Part shown: piece by piece, positions 43,815 through 53,300 of the stretch
Numbering within the stretch: position 1 is the stretch's first letter
Layout of the letters: every line of letters begins with the position of its first letter
From: Gemmatimonadota bacterium
GTDB taxonomy: Bacteria > Gemmatimonadota > Gemmatimonadetes > Gemmatimonadales > Gemmatimonadaceae
Direction of reading: 5' to 3'
Length of the DNA: 64,000 nt
NCBI GenBank assembly: GCA_014192065.1
Contig: BJHH01000001.1
Coordinates: 310,001 to 374,000, forward strand
The notes under the pieces: generated by a model
What the model saw: only the letters and a program-made list of their open reading frames with translations
Database searches by the model: none
What the model was told of the DNA's origin: nothing
Position numbers and translations under genes: made by a program

Positions 43815-44756
43815 ATGAACTCCGCACTCGAAATTCGCGACGTCACAGTCCGCTACGGCCGGCCCGGTCAGCATGGCCCGCCCCACGCCGCACTCGACGG
43901 CGCCACGCTTTCGGTTGAAGCCGGAGCCTGCGTTGGGCTGGTTGGAGCGCTTGGCGCAGGAACTACGACGTTGCTGCTCTGCGCGGCCGGCCTGGTTGGT
44001 CCCGACTCGGGTTGCGTGCGGTGGTTCGGGTCGCATCACTGGAACGCGGGCCGTGCGGCCTACATGTCGCCGCGGGCCGATGCCCATCCGTACCTGTCGG
44101 TACGGGCATGGCTCGATTTCACCCTGACCCAGCGGGACTTCGATGGACAGTTGCCCGACCCGGATGTGGCCTCCGTCATTGCGCGGACTGCGCTCGCGGA
44201 GTTCGCCCGCGTCCGGGTCGGGCACCTGACCCCAGGCGTGTCGGTGCGCGTGGCCCTCGCGGCTGCGCTGCTCGGTTCACCGCGGGTCGTGCTGCTCGAC
44301 CGGCCGTTCGACCTGCTCAGCAGCCCCGAACGCGCTCGGCTCGCTCAGGTGCTCGGGCTGCTTCGGGCGGACGGCGTCACGATGGTGGTCGCATCCCACG
44401 ACGCGAACGCGCTCGCGGCCCTCGCCCCGGACCGGTTGCACACGCTCGCCGCGGGCCGCGTCAGCACGCATGTGGTGCGCACGACGACCCTTGAAATCGA
44501 CGTACCATTGCCGATCGAGGCCCGGTCGCGCCTCGCGCTGCGTCTGCCGTCGGTCTACCGACGGGGCAGGGCGTTGCGGGTACCGCTTGAGCGATTCACG
44601 CCGGAGCAGGTACTCGCCGAGTGCCGAGCGCTCGGGATCGAGGTCAGGGCATCACGGCTGCTCGATCGTGACGAGCGGTCGCGGCGGCGGGTGGCCGAGC
44701 GGCCGATCGACCTCGTCCCACGCGCCGAGTCGCCCGCCGACTTGCCGAGTGGTTAA
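43815..44756 (+). CDS. ABC ATPase-like protein with degenerate catalytic motifs
   Basis: 313 aa. The fold of an ABC nucleotide-binding domain is clear (ALEIRDVTVRYGRPG, VGLVGALGAGTTTLL, ADGVTMVVASHD with its His-loop). But the Walker A lysine is gone (GALGAGTTT in place of GxxGxGKST), the signature is LTPGVSVR rather than LSGGQ, and the Walker B Glu is Arg (VVLLDRPFD). It should therefore not hydrolyse ATP in the normal way. The C-terminal 90 residues (from about 225) have no known match. No permease gene is adjacent; it is 9 bases before cysS. Possibly a non-catalytic partner of a distant ABC protein. Confidence 0.7.
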   Translation: MNSALEIRDVTVRYGRPGQHGPPHAALDGATLSVEAGACVGLVGALGAGTTTLLLCAAGLVGPDSGCVRWFGSHHWNAGRAAYMSPRADAHPYLSVRAWLDFTLTQRDFDGQLPDPDVASVIARTALAEFARVRVGHLTPGVSVRVALAAALLGSPRVVLLDRPFDLLSSPERARLAQVLGLLRADGVTMVVASHDANALAALAPDRLHTLAAGRVSTHVVRTTTLEIDVPLPIEARSRLALRLPSVYRRGRALRVPLERFTPEQVLAECRALGIEVRASRLLDRDERSRRRVAERPIDLVPRAESPADLPSG

Positions 44757-44765
44757 CTTGAAGAT

Positions 44766-46178
44766 GTGCCCGAGTTTCGACTTTACAACTCGCTGACCCG
44801 CAGCGTAGAACCCTTCGCCCCGGCCGACGGCGCGAAGGTCACGCTCTACACGTGCGGGCCGACGGTCTACAATCCGGCGCACCTCGGCAATTTTAGGACC
44901 TTTCTGTTTGAAGACCTCCTCCGTCGCGCGCTCCACATGCGTGGATGGTCCGTCGAACAGGTGATGAACCTGACCGACGTCGACGACAAAATCATCAAGC
45001 GGGCGGCGGAGCGGTCCATCTCCATCACCGAGCTCACCGATCCCGTCTGCGAGACCTTCCACGCCGATCGCGAGTTCCTCCGCATTCAGCGCGCCGAGCA
45101 CTATCCACGCGCGACCGCATTCATTCCTGAGATGATCGACCTCGTGAAACGCCTCGAGGCGAACGGAACCGCCTACAAGGCGGACGACGGCTCGGTGTAT
45201 TTCGCCATCGACAAGTTCGAAGGCTATGGCCGCCTCTCGCGCCTCGATACGCGCGAGATCCGCGCCGGCGCGCGCGTCGCGCAAGACGATTACGCGAAGG
45301 AAAACGCGCAAGACTTCGCGCTCTGGAAGGCCGCGAAGCCAGAGGACGAAGCCTGTGGTGCTGTGTGGGACTCACCCTGGGGGCGCGGCCGGCCTGGCTG
45401 GCACCTCGAGTGCTCGGCGATGGCGATGGCCATCCTCGGTGAGACGATCGATATCCACGCCGGTGGCGTGGACCTCGTGTTCCCGCATCACGAGGACGAG
45501 ATCGCGCAGAGCGAGGCGGCCACCGGCAAGCCGTTCGCGCGGTTTTGGTGCCACGGTGAGTTCCTGCTCACCGACGGCGCCAAGATGGCGAAGCGCGTCG
45601 GCAACGTGAGCACCGTCGCGGACCTTCGTGCAGAAGGAGTCAGCGCCGCTGCGCTCAGGCACTTCGTGTTCTCGACGCACTATCGCAAGCAGTTGAACCT
45701 GTCAGGCGCGGCCCTAGAGGCCTCGACCGAGGCGGTGCGCCGCATCGGGGATTTTTCGGACCGGCTTTCGCGCGAGAAGGCGGGCAGCGCACAGCTCGCC
45801 GAGGCGGCCGACACGCTGCTCATCGAAGCGACGACCGCACTGTCAGACGACCTGAACGCGCCCCGCGCGCTCGGCGCCTTGTTCGACTTCATTCATGCCG
45901 CCAATCGGGCATTCGACGCGACGGGCACCGATACCAGCGCTTTGGCCCGGGCGCGGAATGTATTTCGGCAGGTGAATGCCGTATTAGACGTCGTGCCGGA
46001 CCGAGGCACCGACGACAGCGTGCTCGCCTCCTGGGTGGATCAGCAGCTTGCCGATCGCGCCGCTGCGCGCGCCCGCCGTGACTTTGCGGCCGCCGACCAG
46101 GTGCGGAAAGCATTGGAGGAGAAGGGGATAGCCATCGAGGACTCGCCAACAGGCACGCGCTGGAAGAAGGTGCGTTAG
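44766..46178 (+). CDS. cysS: Cysteinyl-tRNA synthetase
   Basis: Charges tRNA-Cys. 470 aa, class I synthetase: HIGH-type motif in [15 protein letters not shown]-type motif KMAKRVGN, zinc site formed by CGPTVYN, the Cys in HLECSAM, and the HHEDE region. Length is typical. The start is a GTG at 44766. It lies just upstream of the tRNA cluster and is separated from the degenerate ABC gene by 9 bases. Confidence 0.96.
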   Translation: MPEFRLYNSLTRSVEPFAPADGAKVTLYTCGPTVYNPAHLGNFRTFLFEDLLRRALHMRGWSVEQVMNLTDVDDKIIKRAAERSISITELTDPVCETFHADREFLRIQRAEHYPRATAFIPEMIDLVKRLEANGTAYKADDGSVYFAIDKFEGYGRLSRLDTREIRAGARVAQDDYAKENAQDFALWKAAKPEDEACGAVWDSPWGRGRPGWHLECSAMAMAILGETIDIHAGGVDLVFPHHEDEIAQSEAATGKPFARFWCHGEFLLTDGAKMAKRVGNVSTVADLRAEGVSAAALRHFVFSTHYRKQLNLSGAALEASTEAVRRIGDFSDRLSREKAGSAQLAEAADTLLIEATTALSDDLNAPRALGALFDFIHAANRAFDATGTDTSALARARNVFRQVNAVLDVVPDRGTDDSVLASWVDQQLADRAAARARRDFAAADQVRKALEEKGIAIEDSPTGTRWKKVR

Positions 46179-46253
46179 CCGGTTTTTCGGGCCGGAAAGG
46201 CGGTTCCGAGGGCGCCATGTCAAAGCCGACGTAAGATGCTTGCTCTCAACGGC

Positions 46254-46282
46254 TTGACGCGATTTCGCAAGCGAGATAAGTT
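46254..46282 (+). promoter_or_regulatory. Candidate sigma-70-type promoter for the tRNA cluster
   Basis: TTGACG at 46254-46259 and TAAGTT at 46277-46282 are separated by 17 bases, and lie about 90 bases upstream of the first tRNA. The -35 box is a 5-of-6 match; the -10 box is weak. It is the best pair seen between cysS and the tRNAs. Confidence 0.45.
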
Positions 46283-46370
46283 ACAAGGCTCGCGAAGAAC
46301 CGATCATCTGTTTTTGGCGGTTGACGCGTGTTGTACTCTGTGTTGGTCTGTTGCAGTCAGATGCGCTAAT

Positions 46371-46443
46371 GCTGACGTAGCTCAATTGGCAGAGCACCTG
46401 ATTTGTAATCAGGAGGTCGCGAGTTCGATTCTCGCCGTCAGCT
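46371..46443 (+). tRNA. tRNA-Thr (UGU)
   Basis: Full cloverleaf: acceptor GCTGACG/CGTCAGC, anticodon stem CCTGA/TCAGG with loop TTTGTAA and anticodon TGT at 46404-46406, T-arm with TTCGATT. CCA is not encoded. It is the first of four clustered tRNA genes. Confidence 0.97.
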
Positions 46444-46529
46444 CTGTCGTCGTTGTCGGTGAAGTTCAGTGTTGTTTCACGTGGCGGAGGAGATCGAAGC
46501 GCTCGGGTCTACAGCTGGTTCGCATCTCA

Positions 46530-46612
46530 GGTGGGGTACCCAAGTGGCCAACGGGATCAGACTGTAAATCTGACGGCGCAAGCCTTCGAAGGTTCGAATC
46601 CTTCCCCCACCA
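46530..46612 (+). tRNA. tRNA-Tyr (GUA)
   Basis: Class II tRNA with a long variable arm. Acceptor GGTGGGG/CCCCACC, anticodon stem TCAGA/TCTGA, loop CTGTAAA with anticodon GTA at 46564-46566, T-arm GAAGG-TTCGAAT-CCTTC. CCA is not encoded. Confidence 0.97.
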
Positions 46613-46690
46613 TGGCGGGTCAGACGCCAAGCTGGTTTGAGCCGGTATATCGATTTGGAAGTGCACGACGTGGGAGATCGGAGGGAGCAC

Positions 46691-46763
46691 GCGGGAGTAG
46701 CTCAGCTGGTAGAGCGCAAGCCTTCCAAGCTTGATGTCGCGGGTTCGAGCCCCGTCTCCCGCT
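46691..46763 (+). tRNA. tRNA-Gly (UCC)
   Basis: Acceptor GCGGGAG/CTCCCGC, anticodon stem CAAGC/GCTTG, loop CTTCCAA with anticodon TCC at 46724-46726, T-arm with TTCGAGC. CCA is not encoded. Confidence 0.97.
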
Positions 46764-46817
46764 CTGGTGGCATGGTTGGTGGTTGGATTGAATGGACGGC
46801 AGAGGAGTGAGGGGAAT

Positions 46818-46890
46818 GCACGCGTAGCTCAGTCGGTAGAGCACCCCCTTGGTAAGGGGGAGGTCATCGGTTCAATCCCGATCGCGTGCT
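46818..46890 (+). tRNA. tRNA-Thr (GGU)
   Basis: Acceptor GCACGCG/CGCGTGC, anticodon stem CCCCC/GGGGG, loop TTGGTAA with anticodon GGT at 46851-46853, T-arm with TTCAATC. CCA is not encoded. In E. coli the gene after this tRNA is tufB; here it is rpmG, 60 bases on. Confidence 0.97.
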
Positions 46891-46949
46891 CTGTACGGAA
46901 TGGTATTGGAAGCGAACGAATCGGTTGCGGTTTTTCTGAGGAACATGGA

Positions 46950-47102
46950 ATGCCACGCGAAAAGATCATCCTCGCCTGCGGCGAGTGCAAAAATCGGAAC
47001 TACTTCACGATGAAGAACAAGCGCCTGCACCCGGAACGGGTGGAGTGGAAGAAGTATTGCCCGCGCTGCAACAAGCATCAGCTTCATAAGGAGACGAAGT
47101 AG
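46950..47102 (+). CDS. rpmG: 50S ribosomal protein L33
   Basis: 50-residue ribosomal protein of the zinc-containing (C+) type: CGEC at residues 10-13 and CPRC at 37-40 form the zinc ribbon, with NYFTMKNKR between. The ATG at 46950 is required for the normal L33 N terminus. secE starts on the very next base after the stop. The rpmG-secE-nusG order is common in bacteria. Confidence 0.96.
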   Translation: MPREKIILACGECKNRNYFTMKNKRLHPERVEWKKYCPRCNKHQLHKETK

Positions 47103-47333
47103 GTGTCCAACGAGATCGTGCAGAAGGCAACTGTTCCGCAACGGACCGTGGCGTTCTATCACGACGTCATGGCGGAGATGCGGAAGGTCACCTGGCCCGA
47201 CTGGCCTCAGGTACGCCAGTTGTCGATCGGCGTGGTCATCCTGTCGCTCTTCATTGGACTCGTGATCTTTGCGATGGACAACATTTTTCAGCTCGTACTC
47301 GTGAGCTGGCTGCCGAAGTTGTTCGGTGGTTGA
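47103..47333 (+). CDS. secE: Preprotein translocase subunit SecE
   Basis: Essential small subunit of the SecYEG channel. 76 aa with the conserved amphipathic segment AEMRKVTWPDWPQVRQ and a single membrane helix (SIGVVILSLFIGLVIFAMDNIF), the short single-span form of most bacteria. GTG start at 47103 directly after the rpmG stop; its own stop is 1 base before the nusG ATG. Confidence 0.95.
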   Translation: MSNEIVQKATVPQRTVAFYHDVMAEMRKVTWPDWPQVRQLSIGVVILSLFIGLVIFAMDNIFQLVLVSWLPKLFGG

Positions 47334-47334
47334 G

Positions 47335-47883
47335 ATGGTTCCGCAGCACCGTTTCTACGCGATCCAGACGACCTCTGGTCACGAGAACAAGGTGCGCTTG
47401 CTGATCCAGCGGCGCATTGACTCGGACCCGACGGTGGCTGACCAGCGCCAGATCCGCCAGGCGCTCGTTCCGACCGAGCAGGTGGTGGAGATCAAGAACG
47501 GAAAAAAGGTGACGGTGGAGCGGAAGGTGTTCCCGGGCTATGTGCTCATCGAAATGGTGGTCGACCAAGAGACACTGCACACCATCAACTCGATCCAGGG
47601 TGTGATCAAGTTCGTGGGCAAGGACCGGGATCCGCAGCCACTGCGGCCGGAAGAAGTGAATCGTCTGCTTGGCGTCGTTGACGCCGTCGAAGCAGCAGCG
47701 CCAAAGGAAGAGATTCCGTTCCTGGTCGGTCAGGCCGTCGCCATCACGGAAGGCCCATTCACCGATTTTAATGGAACGGTCGAGGAAGTGATCATGGACA
47801 AGGGCAAGGTTCGGGTGAGCGTCAGCCTGTTTGGGCGGCCCACCTCTGTTGAACTGGATTATCTGCAGCTGCGGGCGCACTAA
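47335..47883 (+). CDS. nusG: Transcription termination/antitermination factor NusG
   Basis: Elongation factor binding RNA polymerase through its N-terminal NGN domain (FYAIQTTSGHENKV, FPGYVLIEMV) and linking to Rho or ribosomal S10 through the C-terminal KOW domain (GPFTDFNGTVEEVIMDKGKVRV). 182 aa from ATG 47335; a GTG at 47326 is an alternative. Family length and motifs are normal. The 180-base gap to rplK contains the GTA microsatellite. Confidence 0.96.
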   Translation: MVPQHRFYAIQTTSGHENKVRLLIQRRIDSDPTVADQRQIRQALVPTEQVVEIKNGKKVTVERKVFPGYVLIEMVVDQETLHTINSIQGVIKFVGKDRDPQPLRPEEVNRLLGVVDAVEAAAPKEEIPFLVGQAVAITEGPFTDFNGTVEEVIMDKGKVRVSVSLFGRPTSVELDYLQLRAH

Positions 47884-47922
47884 CCCGGTACCTGTTGGGC
47901 GCACCGACGCTGTGAACCCGTG

Positions 47923-47974
<52 letters not shown>

Positions 47975-48063
47975 AGGCTGATGTCCGTCGGCGACCACAC
48001 CGACGTTAAAACGAATGTGGGAGCCAGCGGACCTCAATGTCCGCTACTGCGAAGAGGAGTACC

Positions 48064-48486
48064 ATGGCAAAGAAGGCAGTCGGTTTCGTCAAACTGCAGA
48101 TTCCTGCAGGCAAGGCGAACCCGGCCCCTCCCGTCGGCACCGCGCTCGGTCCGCAGGGGATCAACATCATGGCCTTTTGCAAGGAGTTTAATGCAAAGAC
48201 TCAGGGCATGGATACGATCCTTCCGGTCGAGATCACGATTTACGCCGACAAGTCCTTCACCTTCATCCTGAAGACGCCGCCAGCCGCGGTGCTCGTCAAG
48301 AAGGAAGCGGGGATTGAGAAGGGTTCGGGTCAGCCAAATCGCAACAAGGTCGGGAGCATCACAGCGGCGCAGGTGAAGAAGATCGCCGAAATCAAGATGC
48401 CCGACCTCAACTGCGACTCCCTCGAGTCGGCGATGGCCATGGTGGCCGGCGCCGCGCGCTCGATGGGCGTGGAGGTGAAGGGCTAA
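48064..48486 (+). CDS. rplK: 50S ribosomal protein L11
   Basis: 140 aa; forms the GTPase-associated center with L10/L12 and 23S r[31 protein letters not shown], then [13 protein letters not shown] and the RNA-binding C-terminal domain with [23 protein letters not shown] sits 7 bases upstream of the ATG at 48064. Its last base is shared with the rplA start. Confidence 0.97.
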   Translation: MAKKAVGFVKLQIPAGKANPAPPVGTALGPQGINIMAFCKEFNAKTQGMDTILPVEITIYADKSFTFILKTPPAAVLVKKEAGIEKGSGQPNRNKVGSITAAQVKKIAEIKMPDLNCDSLESAMAMVAGAARSMGVEVKG

Positions 48487-49175
48487 TGCGCACGTACGGA
48501 AAGAAGTACCGCAAGGCGGCCGAAAGTCGCGATATTAAGCTGAACTATCAGGCGCGTGCGGCGCTTGAACTGGTCAAGCAGACCGCGTTCGCCAAGTTCG
48601 ACGAGACGGTGGACGTCGCCGTGCGACTCGGGGTCGACCCCAAGCATGCCGACCAGGCTATTCGCGGCACGGTCGTGCTGCCAGCCGGCACCGGCAAGGC
48701 GGTTCGCGTGCTTGTTATCGCCGTCGGCGAAAAGGCGAAGGACGCTGAGGCCGCGGGCGCTGACTTCGTCGGCACCGAGTTCATCCAGAAGATCAAGGAC
48801 GGATGGACGGACTTCGACGTGATGATCGCAACGCCAGACCAGATGGGTCAGGTGGGCCAGTTGGGTCGCGTGCTCGGTCCGCGTGGACTGATGCCCAACC
48901 CGAAAGCCGGCACCGTGACCATGAATGTCGGACAGGCGGTCAAGGAAACGAAGGCCGGCAAGATTGAGTTTCGCGTGGACAAGACGGGCATCGTGCACGC
49001 CGCCATCGGGAAGGTGTCGTTCCCGGTCGAGTCGCTCGAAACGAATTTCCGGGCCTTCATGGATACGATCGTTCGCGCGAAGCCGAGCGCGACGAAGGGC
49101 GTCTACGTGCGAACCGTTGCGGTGTCCAGCACCATGGGCCCGGGCGTGCACGTGGACACGACTCCCTACCGGTAA
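48486..49175 (+). CDS. rplA: 50S ribosomal protein L1
   Basis: 229 aa; binds the L1 stalk of 23S rRNA and in E. coli represses the rplKA mRNA. Signatures: [13 protein letters not shown] terminus, [37 protein letters not shown]. The frame overlaps the rplK stop by one base (TAATG). Normal length. Confidence 0.97.
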   Translation: MRTYGKKYRKAAESRDIKLNYQARAALELVKQTAFAKFDETVDVAVRLGVDPKHADQAIRGTVVLPAGTGKAVRVLVIAVGEKAKDAEAAGADFVGTEFIQKIKDGWTDFDVMIATPDQMGQVGQLGRVLGPRGLMPNPKAGTVTMNVGQAVKETKAGKIEFRVDKTGIVHAAIGKVSFPVESLETNFRAFMDTIVRAKPSATKGVYVRTVAVSSTMGPGVHVDTTPYR

Positions 49176-49181
49176 CGCGCC

Positions 49182-49691
49182 ATGAAACGACCTGAGAAAG
49201 AACAGCTCGTTGCCGAGCTCAAGGACAAGCTCAAGGGCGCCAACGCCCTCTACTATACCGACTTCACTGGACTCAACGTGAAGCGGATGACGGACCTCCG
49301 CCGGCGCTTGCGCCGGGCGGGTGTTGAGTACGTGGTGATCAAGAACACGCTCGCGCTCAAGGCCGTGAATGAGAGCGGGCTCGCTGGTGTGCGGCTCAAG
49401 GGCCCCACGGGCGTGATCGTCGCGAAGGATGCGATCGCCGCCGCGAAGCTGCTGACTGCGTTCCGCAAGGAAAACGATCAGCGGCCGCTGGTGAAGGGCG
49501 GTCTGTATGAAGGGGCGCCGGTGGACGAAGCGCTCGTGAAGAAGCTGGCATTGCTTCCGACGCGCGATGAGGCCCTCGGGCAGCTCCTCGGTGCGTTCAA
49601 CAGCGTGCTCGCGATGTTCGCGCTGACCCTCGAGGCACGGAAAACACAACTCGAGAGTGAAACGACCGGTGCCGAAACAGCAGCAGCTTGA
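49182..49691 (+). CDS. rplJ: 50S ribosomal protein L10
   Basis: 169 aa; anchors L7/L12 dimers to the ribosome. Shows YYTDFTGLNVKRMTDLRRRLR, YVVIKNTLALKAV and KGPTGVIVAKD; the C-terminal helix (LLGAFNSVLAMFALTLEARK) is the L7/L12 docking site. Only 6 bases separate it from rplA. The 68 bases after it contain two short hairpins (49697-49710, 49721-49736). Confidence 0.95.
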   Translation: MKRPEKEQLVAELKDKLKGANALYYTDFTGLNVKRMTDLRRRLRRAGVEYVVIKNTLALKAVNESGLAGVRLKGPTGVIVAKDAIAAAKLLTAFRKENDQRPLVKGGLYEGAPVDEALVKKLALLPTRDEALGQLLGAFNSVLAMFALTLEARKTQLESETTGAETAAA

Positions 49692-49696
49692 TTCCC

Positions 49697-49736
49697 CAGG
49701 CGTTTGCCTGATACACACGCCCCAGGAAACCCTGGG
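49697..49736 (+). promoter_or_regulatory. Two small hairpins between rplJ and rplL
   Basis: CAGGC-GTTT-GCCTG at 49697-49710 and CCCAGG-AAAC-CCTGGG at 49721-49736 lie in the L10/L12 spacer. They have no T-run, so partial termination or RNA processing are the likely possibilities, if any. Confidence 0.4.
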
Positions 49737-49759
49737 AATTACCTACGGAGAGCAGAACA

Positions 49760-50146
49760 ATGGCTAATGCAACGCTGAGCAAGGACGACATCATCGACGC
49801 GATCGGCAGTATGTCGGTCATCGAACTTGCGGATCTGATCGAGACGTTCAAGACGAAGTTCAACGTGACGATCGCGGCCGTGTCCGCGGGCGCACCGGCA
49901 GGTGGCGGTGGTGCTGCCGCGGCCGTTGAGGAGCAGACGGAATTCAGCGTCATCCTCAAGGAAGCCGGCGCGAAGAAGATTCAGGTCATCAAGGTCGTTC
50001 GTGAGATCACCGGCCTGGGCCTGAAGGAAGCGAAAGATCTGGTCGACGGCTCGCCGCAGACGGTGAAGGCCGGTGCCACGAAGGACGAGGCGGCCGCGAT
50101 CAAGGCCAAGCTCGAAGAGCAGGGCGCGACGGCCGAAGTCAAGTAG
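49760..50146 (+). CDS. rplL: 50S ribosomal protein L7/L12
   Basis: 128 aa stalk protein that recruits translation factors. N-terminal dimerisation domain ([18 protein letters not shown]), Ala/Gly hinge with [12 protein letters not shown], and a C-terminal domain with EKTEF-like [47 protein letters not shown] precedes the ATG at good spacing. Confidence 0.97.
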   Translation: MANATLSKDDIIDAIGSMSVIELADLIETFKTKFNVTIAAVSAGAPAGGGGAAAAVEEQTEFSVILKEAGAKKIQVIKVVREITGLGLKEAKDLVDGSPQTVKAGATKDEAAAIKAKLEEQGATAEVK

Positions 50147-50158
50147 AGGTGTGCTGCC

Positions 50159-50187
50159 CCGGCCGGCGCGCTTCGCGCTCCGGCCGG
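50159..50187 (+). promoter_or_regulatory. GC-rich inverted repeat between rplL and rpoB
   Basis: CCGGCCGG at both ends (50159-50166, 50180-50187) with an inner GCGC pair around TTCGC; no T-run follows. The place is where E. coli has its attenuator and RNase III site between rplL and rpoB, so a similar role is possible. Confidence 0.5.
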
Positions 50188-50345
50188 CTCTCACCCTCAC
50201 TTGACCTCGCCATCGTGAAAAGTTCGCACTCTCGATACACCCGAAGTTGAATTGCACGCGCACCGGCATCCGACGTTCGTCGGGTGCCGGGGCGTGGCGC
50301 TTTGTGCCTGCCAGAACACCACCCGGGTGAGCCCCGGAATACGAC

Positions 50346-53300
50346 ATGATCAAGCAGATCTCCTTCGGAAAGCTCGAGCAGGGCATGGCGATGCCGCACT
50401 TGCTCGACATCCAGACGCGCGCCTTCGAGTCGCTGCTCCAACTCGACGCCGCTGCACACCATCGCGAAGATGTCGGTCTCGAACGGGTCTTCAAGGACCT
50501 GTTCCCGATCACCGACGTTCACGAGAACTTCTCGCTCGACTTCAAGAAGTACACGCTGGGCGAGCCGAAGTACTCCGTCGAGGAGTGCATCGAACGCGAT
50601 ATGACGTATTCAGCGCCGCTCAAGGCGACGCTGATCCTCACGGTGTTCGAGGAGAACATCGCGGACGGCAAAAAGCGCATCAAGAACCAGATCGAGAAAG
50701 AGGTCTACCTCGGCGAGCTGCCCCTGCTGACCCCGCTGGGCACCTTTGTGATCAATGGCGCCGAGCGCGTGATCGTCAGCCAGCTCCACCGGTCGCCGGG
50801 CGTCGTGTTCGAAGAGTCCACGCACCCGAACGGCCAGCGACTGATCTCGAGCCGGATCATCCCGTTCCGCGGCTCGTGGGTTGAGTTCACGGTAGACATC
50901 CACGATGTGGTCTACGTCCACATCGACAAGAAGAAGAAATTCCCGGCCACCGCGCTGCTGCGCGCCTTCGGCTACGGCTCGAACTCCGATATTCTGCGCC
51001 TGTTCTTTGCGACGCGCGAGCTCGACCTGACCAGGAAGCGCGAAGGACGTGCGGAAAATCGCGAAGTCATCGGCGCCATTGTCGCGGAGAACATCACGCT
51101 GGTCGGCGAAGACGCCGTGGCGGATGCGCCCAAGCTTAAGACCAAGAAGGCGCGCGCCGAACGCGAGCGCGCTGAGGCGGCGCTGGCCGTGCGCGAAGGC
51201 GACGAACTCACGGAAGAAGTCTTCAACCGCCTCCGCCGCCTCAAGGTCGATACGATCAAGGTGTTCGCGAGCTATGTGTCGGTCGACCTCCGCGATGAAC
51301 TCGAAGCCATCGAGCGCGGTGAACGCCCGACGCCGCGGATCATCGCGATAGACGAATCGGACCCTGAAACTGGCGAAGTCGTCGCCGAAGCCGGCAACGC
51401 GCTCAAGGAGACGCTCGCGAAGCGCCTCCGCAAGCATGGCCTGACCAAGGTCCGCTGCTTCGTGGCCAGTGGCCGTGCCGAGAGCACGCTGATCAAGAAC
51501 ACGCTGGTCAAGGACCCGACGAACCCGGCGCACTTCGACGATGAAGCGCGCCGCCGCCGCGGTCATAAGGAATCCACGGACGCTGAGTTCGGCGAAGCAG
51601 AGGCGCTCAAGGCCATCTATTCCCTGCTCCGTCCTGGCGACGCGCCGAACAAGGAAACGGCGAAGCAGGCACTTGAACGGTTGTTCTTCTCGCCGAAGCG
51701 CTATGACCTCGGTCGTGTGGGCCGGTACAAGATCAACCAGCGCCTCGGACTGACGACGCCGGCGAACCATACCGTCCTCACGAAGGACGACTTCATCGCC
51801 ATTGTCCGCAACCTCGTCGAACTGCACGAAGGTCGCGGTCACGTGGACGACATCGACCATCTGGGCAACCGCCGGATCCGCTCGGTCGGCGAACTGATCG
51901 CCAACCAGTTTTCCGTCGGCCTGTCGCGTATGGCGCGCCTGGTCAAGGAGCGCATGAGCATCAACCAGGACACCGAGAGGATCGCCCTCGACGACCTGGT
52001 CAATGCCCGCACCGTCAGCGCGGTGATCCAAGCGTTCTTCGGGTCAAGCCAGCTGTCGCAGTTCATGGATCAGACCAATCCGCTTGCTGAGCTCACGCAC
52101 AAGCGCCGGCTTTCTGCGCTCGGACCTGGCGGCCTGACGCGTGAACGCGCGGGCTTTGAAGTCCGTGACGTGCACTACTCGCAGTACGGCCGCATGTGCC
52201 CGATCGAGACGCCTGAAGGTCCGAACATCGGCCTGATCACGTCGCTCGCCTGCTATGCCCGCGTGAACGACCTCGGCTTCATCGAGACCCCGTATCGCGT
52301 GGTCAAGAACGGCAAGGTGACAAACGAGCTCGCATGGCTCGACGCCAATCGTGAAGAAGACTCCACCATTGCGCAGGCCAACGCCAAGCTCAACGACGAC
52401 CACACGTTCGTCGACGAGCTGGTGCTCTGCCGTCATGGCTCGGATTTCCCGCTGACCCCGCCGCCGCGCATCGACTACATGGATGTGGCGCCGGAACAAC
52501 TGGTGTCGATCGCCGCCGCGCTCATCCCGTTCCTCGAGCACGACGACGCCAATCGCGCGCTGATGGGCTCGAATATGCAGCGGCAGGCTGTGCCGCTGCT
52601 CAATCCGCAGACGCCGCTGGTGGGCACCGGACTTGAGCGGACGGTCGCCGAACACTCGGGCGCGACGGTCATCGCCATGCGCGGTGGTGTTGTGATCCGT
52701 GTGACGGCCGACGAGATCATCGTCGACGCTGGTCCGGTCGAGAAGGGCAAGCCGGGGGCCGACGAGCCGCTGGCGCGGCTCACGCAGCAGGACCGCTACA
52801 AGGTGCGGAAGTACTGGCGCACCAACCAGGACACCGCCATCAACCAGCGCCCGATCGTGCGGCTCGGGCAAACGGTCAAGGCGGGCGAAGTCCTCGCGGA
52901 CGGCGCGGCAACCGAACAGGGCCAGCTGGCGCTCGGTTCGAACGTGCTCGTGGCGTTCATGCCTTGGTACGGACACAACTTCGAAGACGCCATCGTGCTG
53001 TCCGAGCGCCTGGTCAAGGAGGACGTGTACTCGTCCATCCACATCCAGGAGATGGAACTCCACGTCCGCGACACCAAGCGTGGGAAAGAGGAAATCACGC
53101 GTGAAATCCCGAACGTCTCGGAAGAGTCGCTCGTGGACCTCGACGAGCGCGGGATCGTTCGGATTGGCGCCCACGTGCGCCCGGGCGACATCCTCGTGGG
53201 CAAGATCACACCCAAGGGTGAGACGGAACTCTCTCCTGAAGAGAAGCTCCTGACGGCCATCTTTGGCGAGAAGGCGAAGGACGTGAAGGATTCGTCGCTC

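Noticed and set aside
50610-52031. 473-codon frame antisense to rpoB
   Set aside because: Same shadow effect over a strongly conserved gene; no domain or ribosome-binding site supports it.
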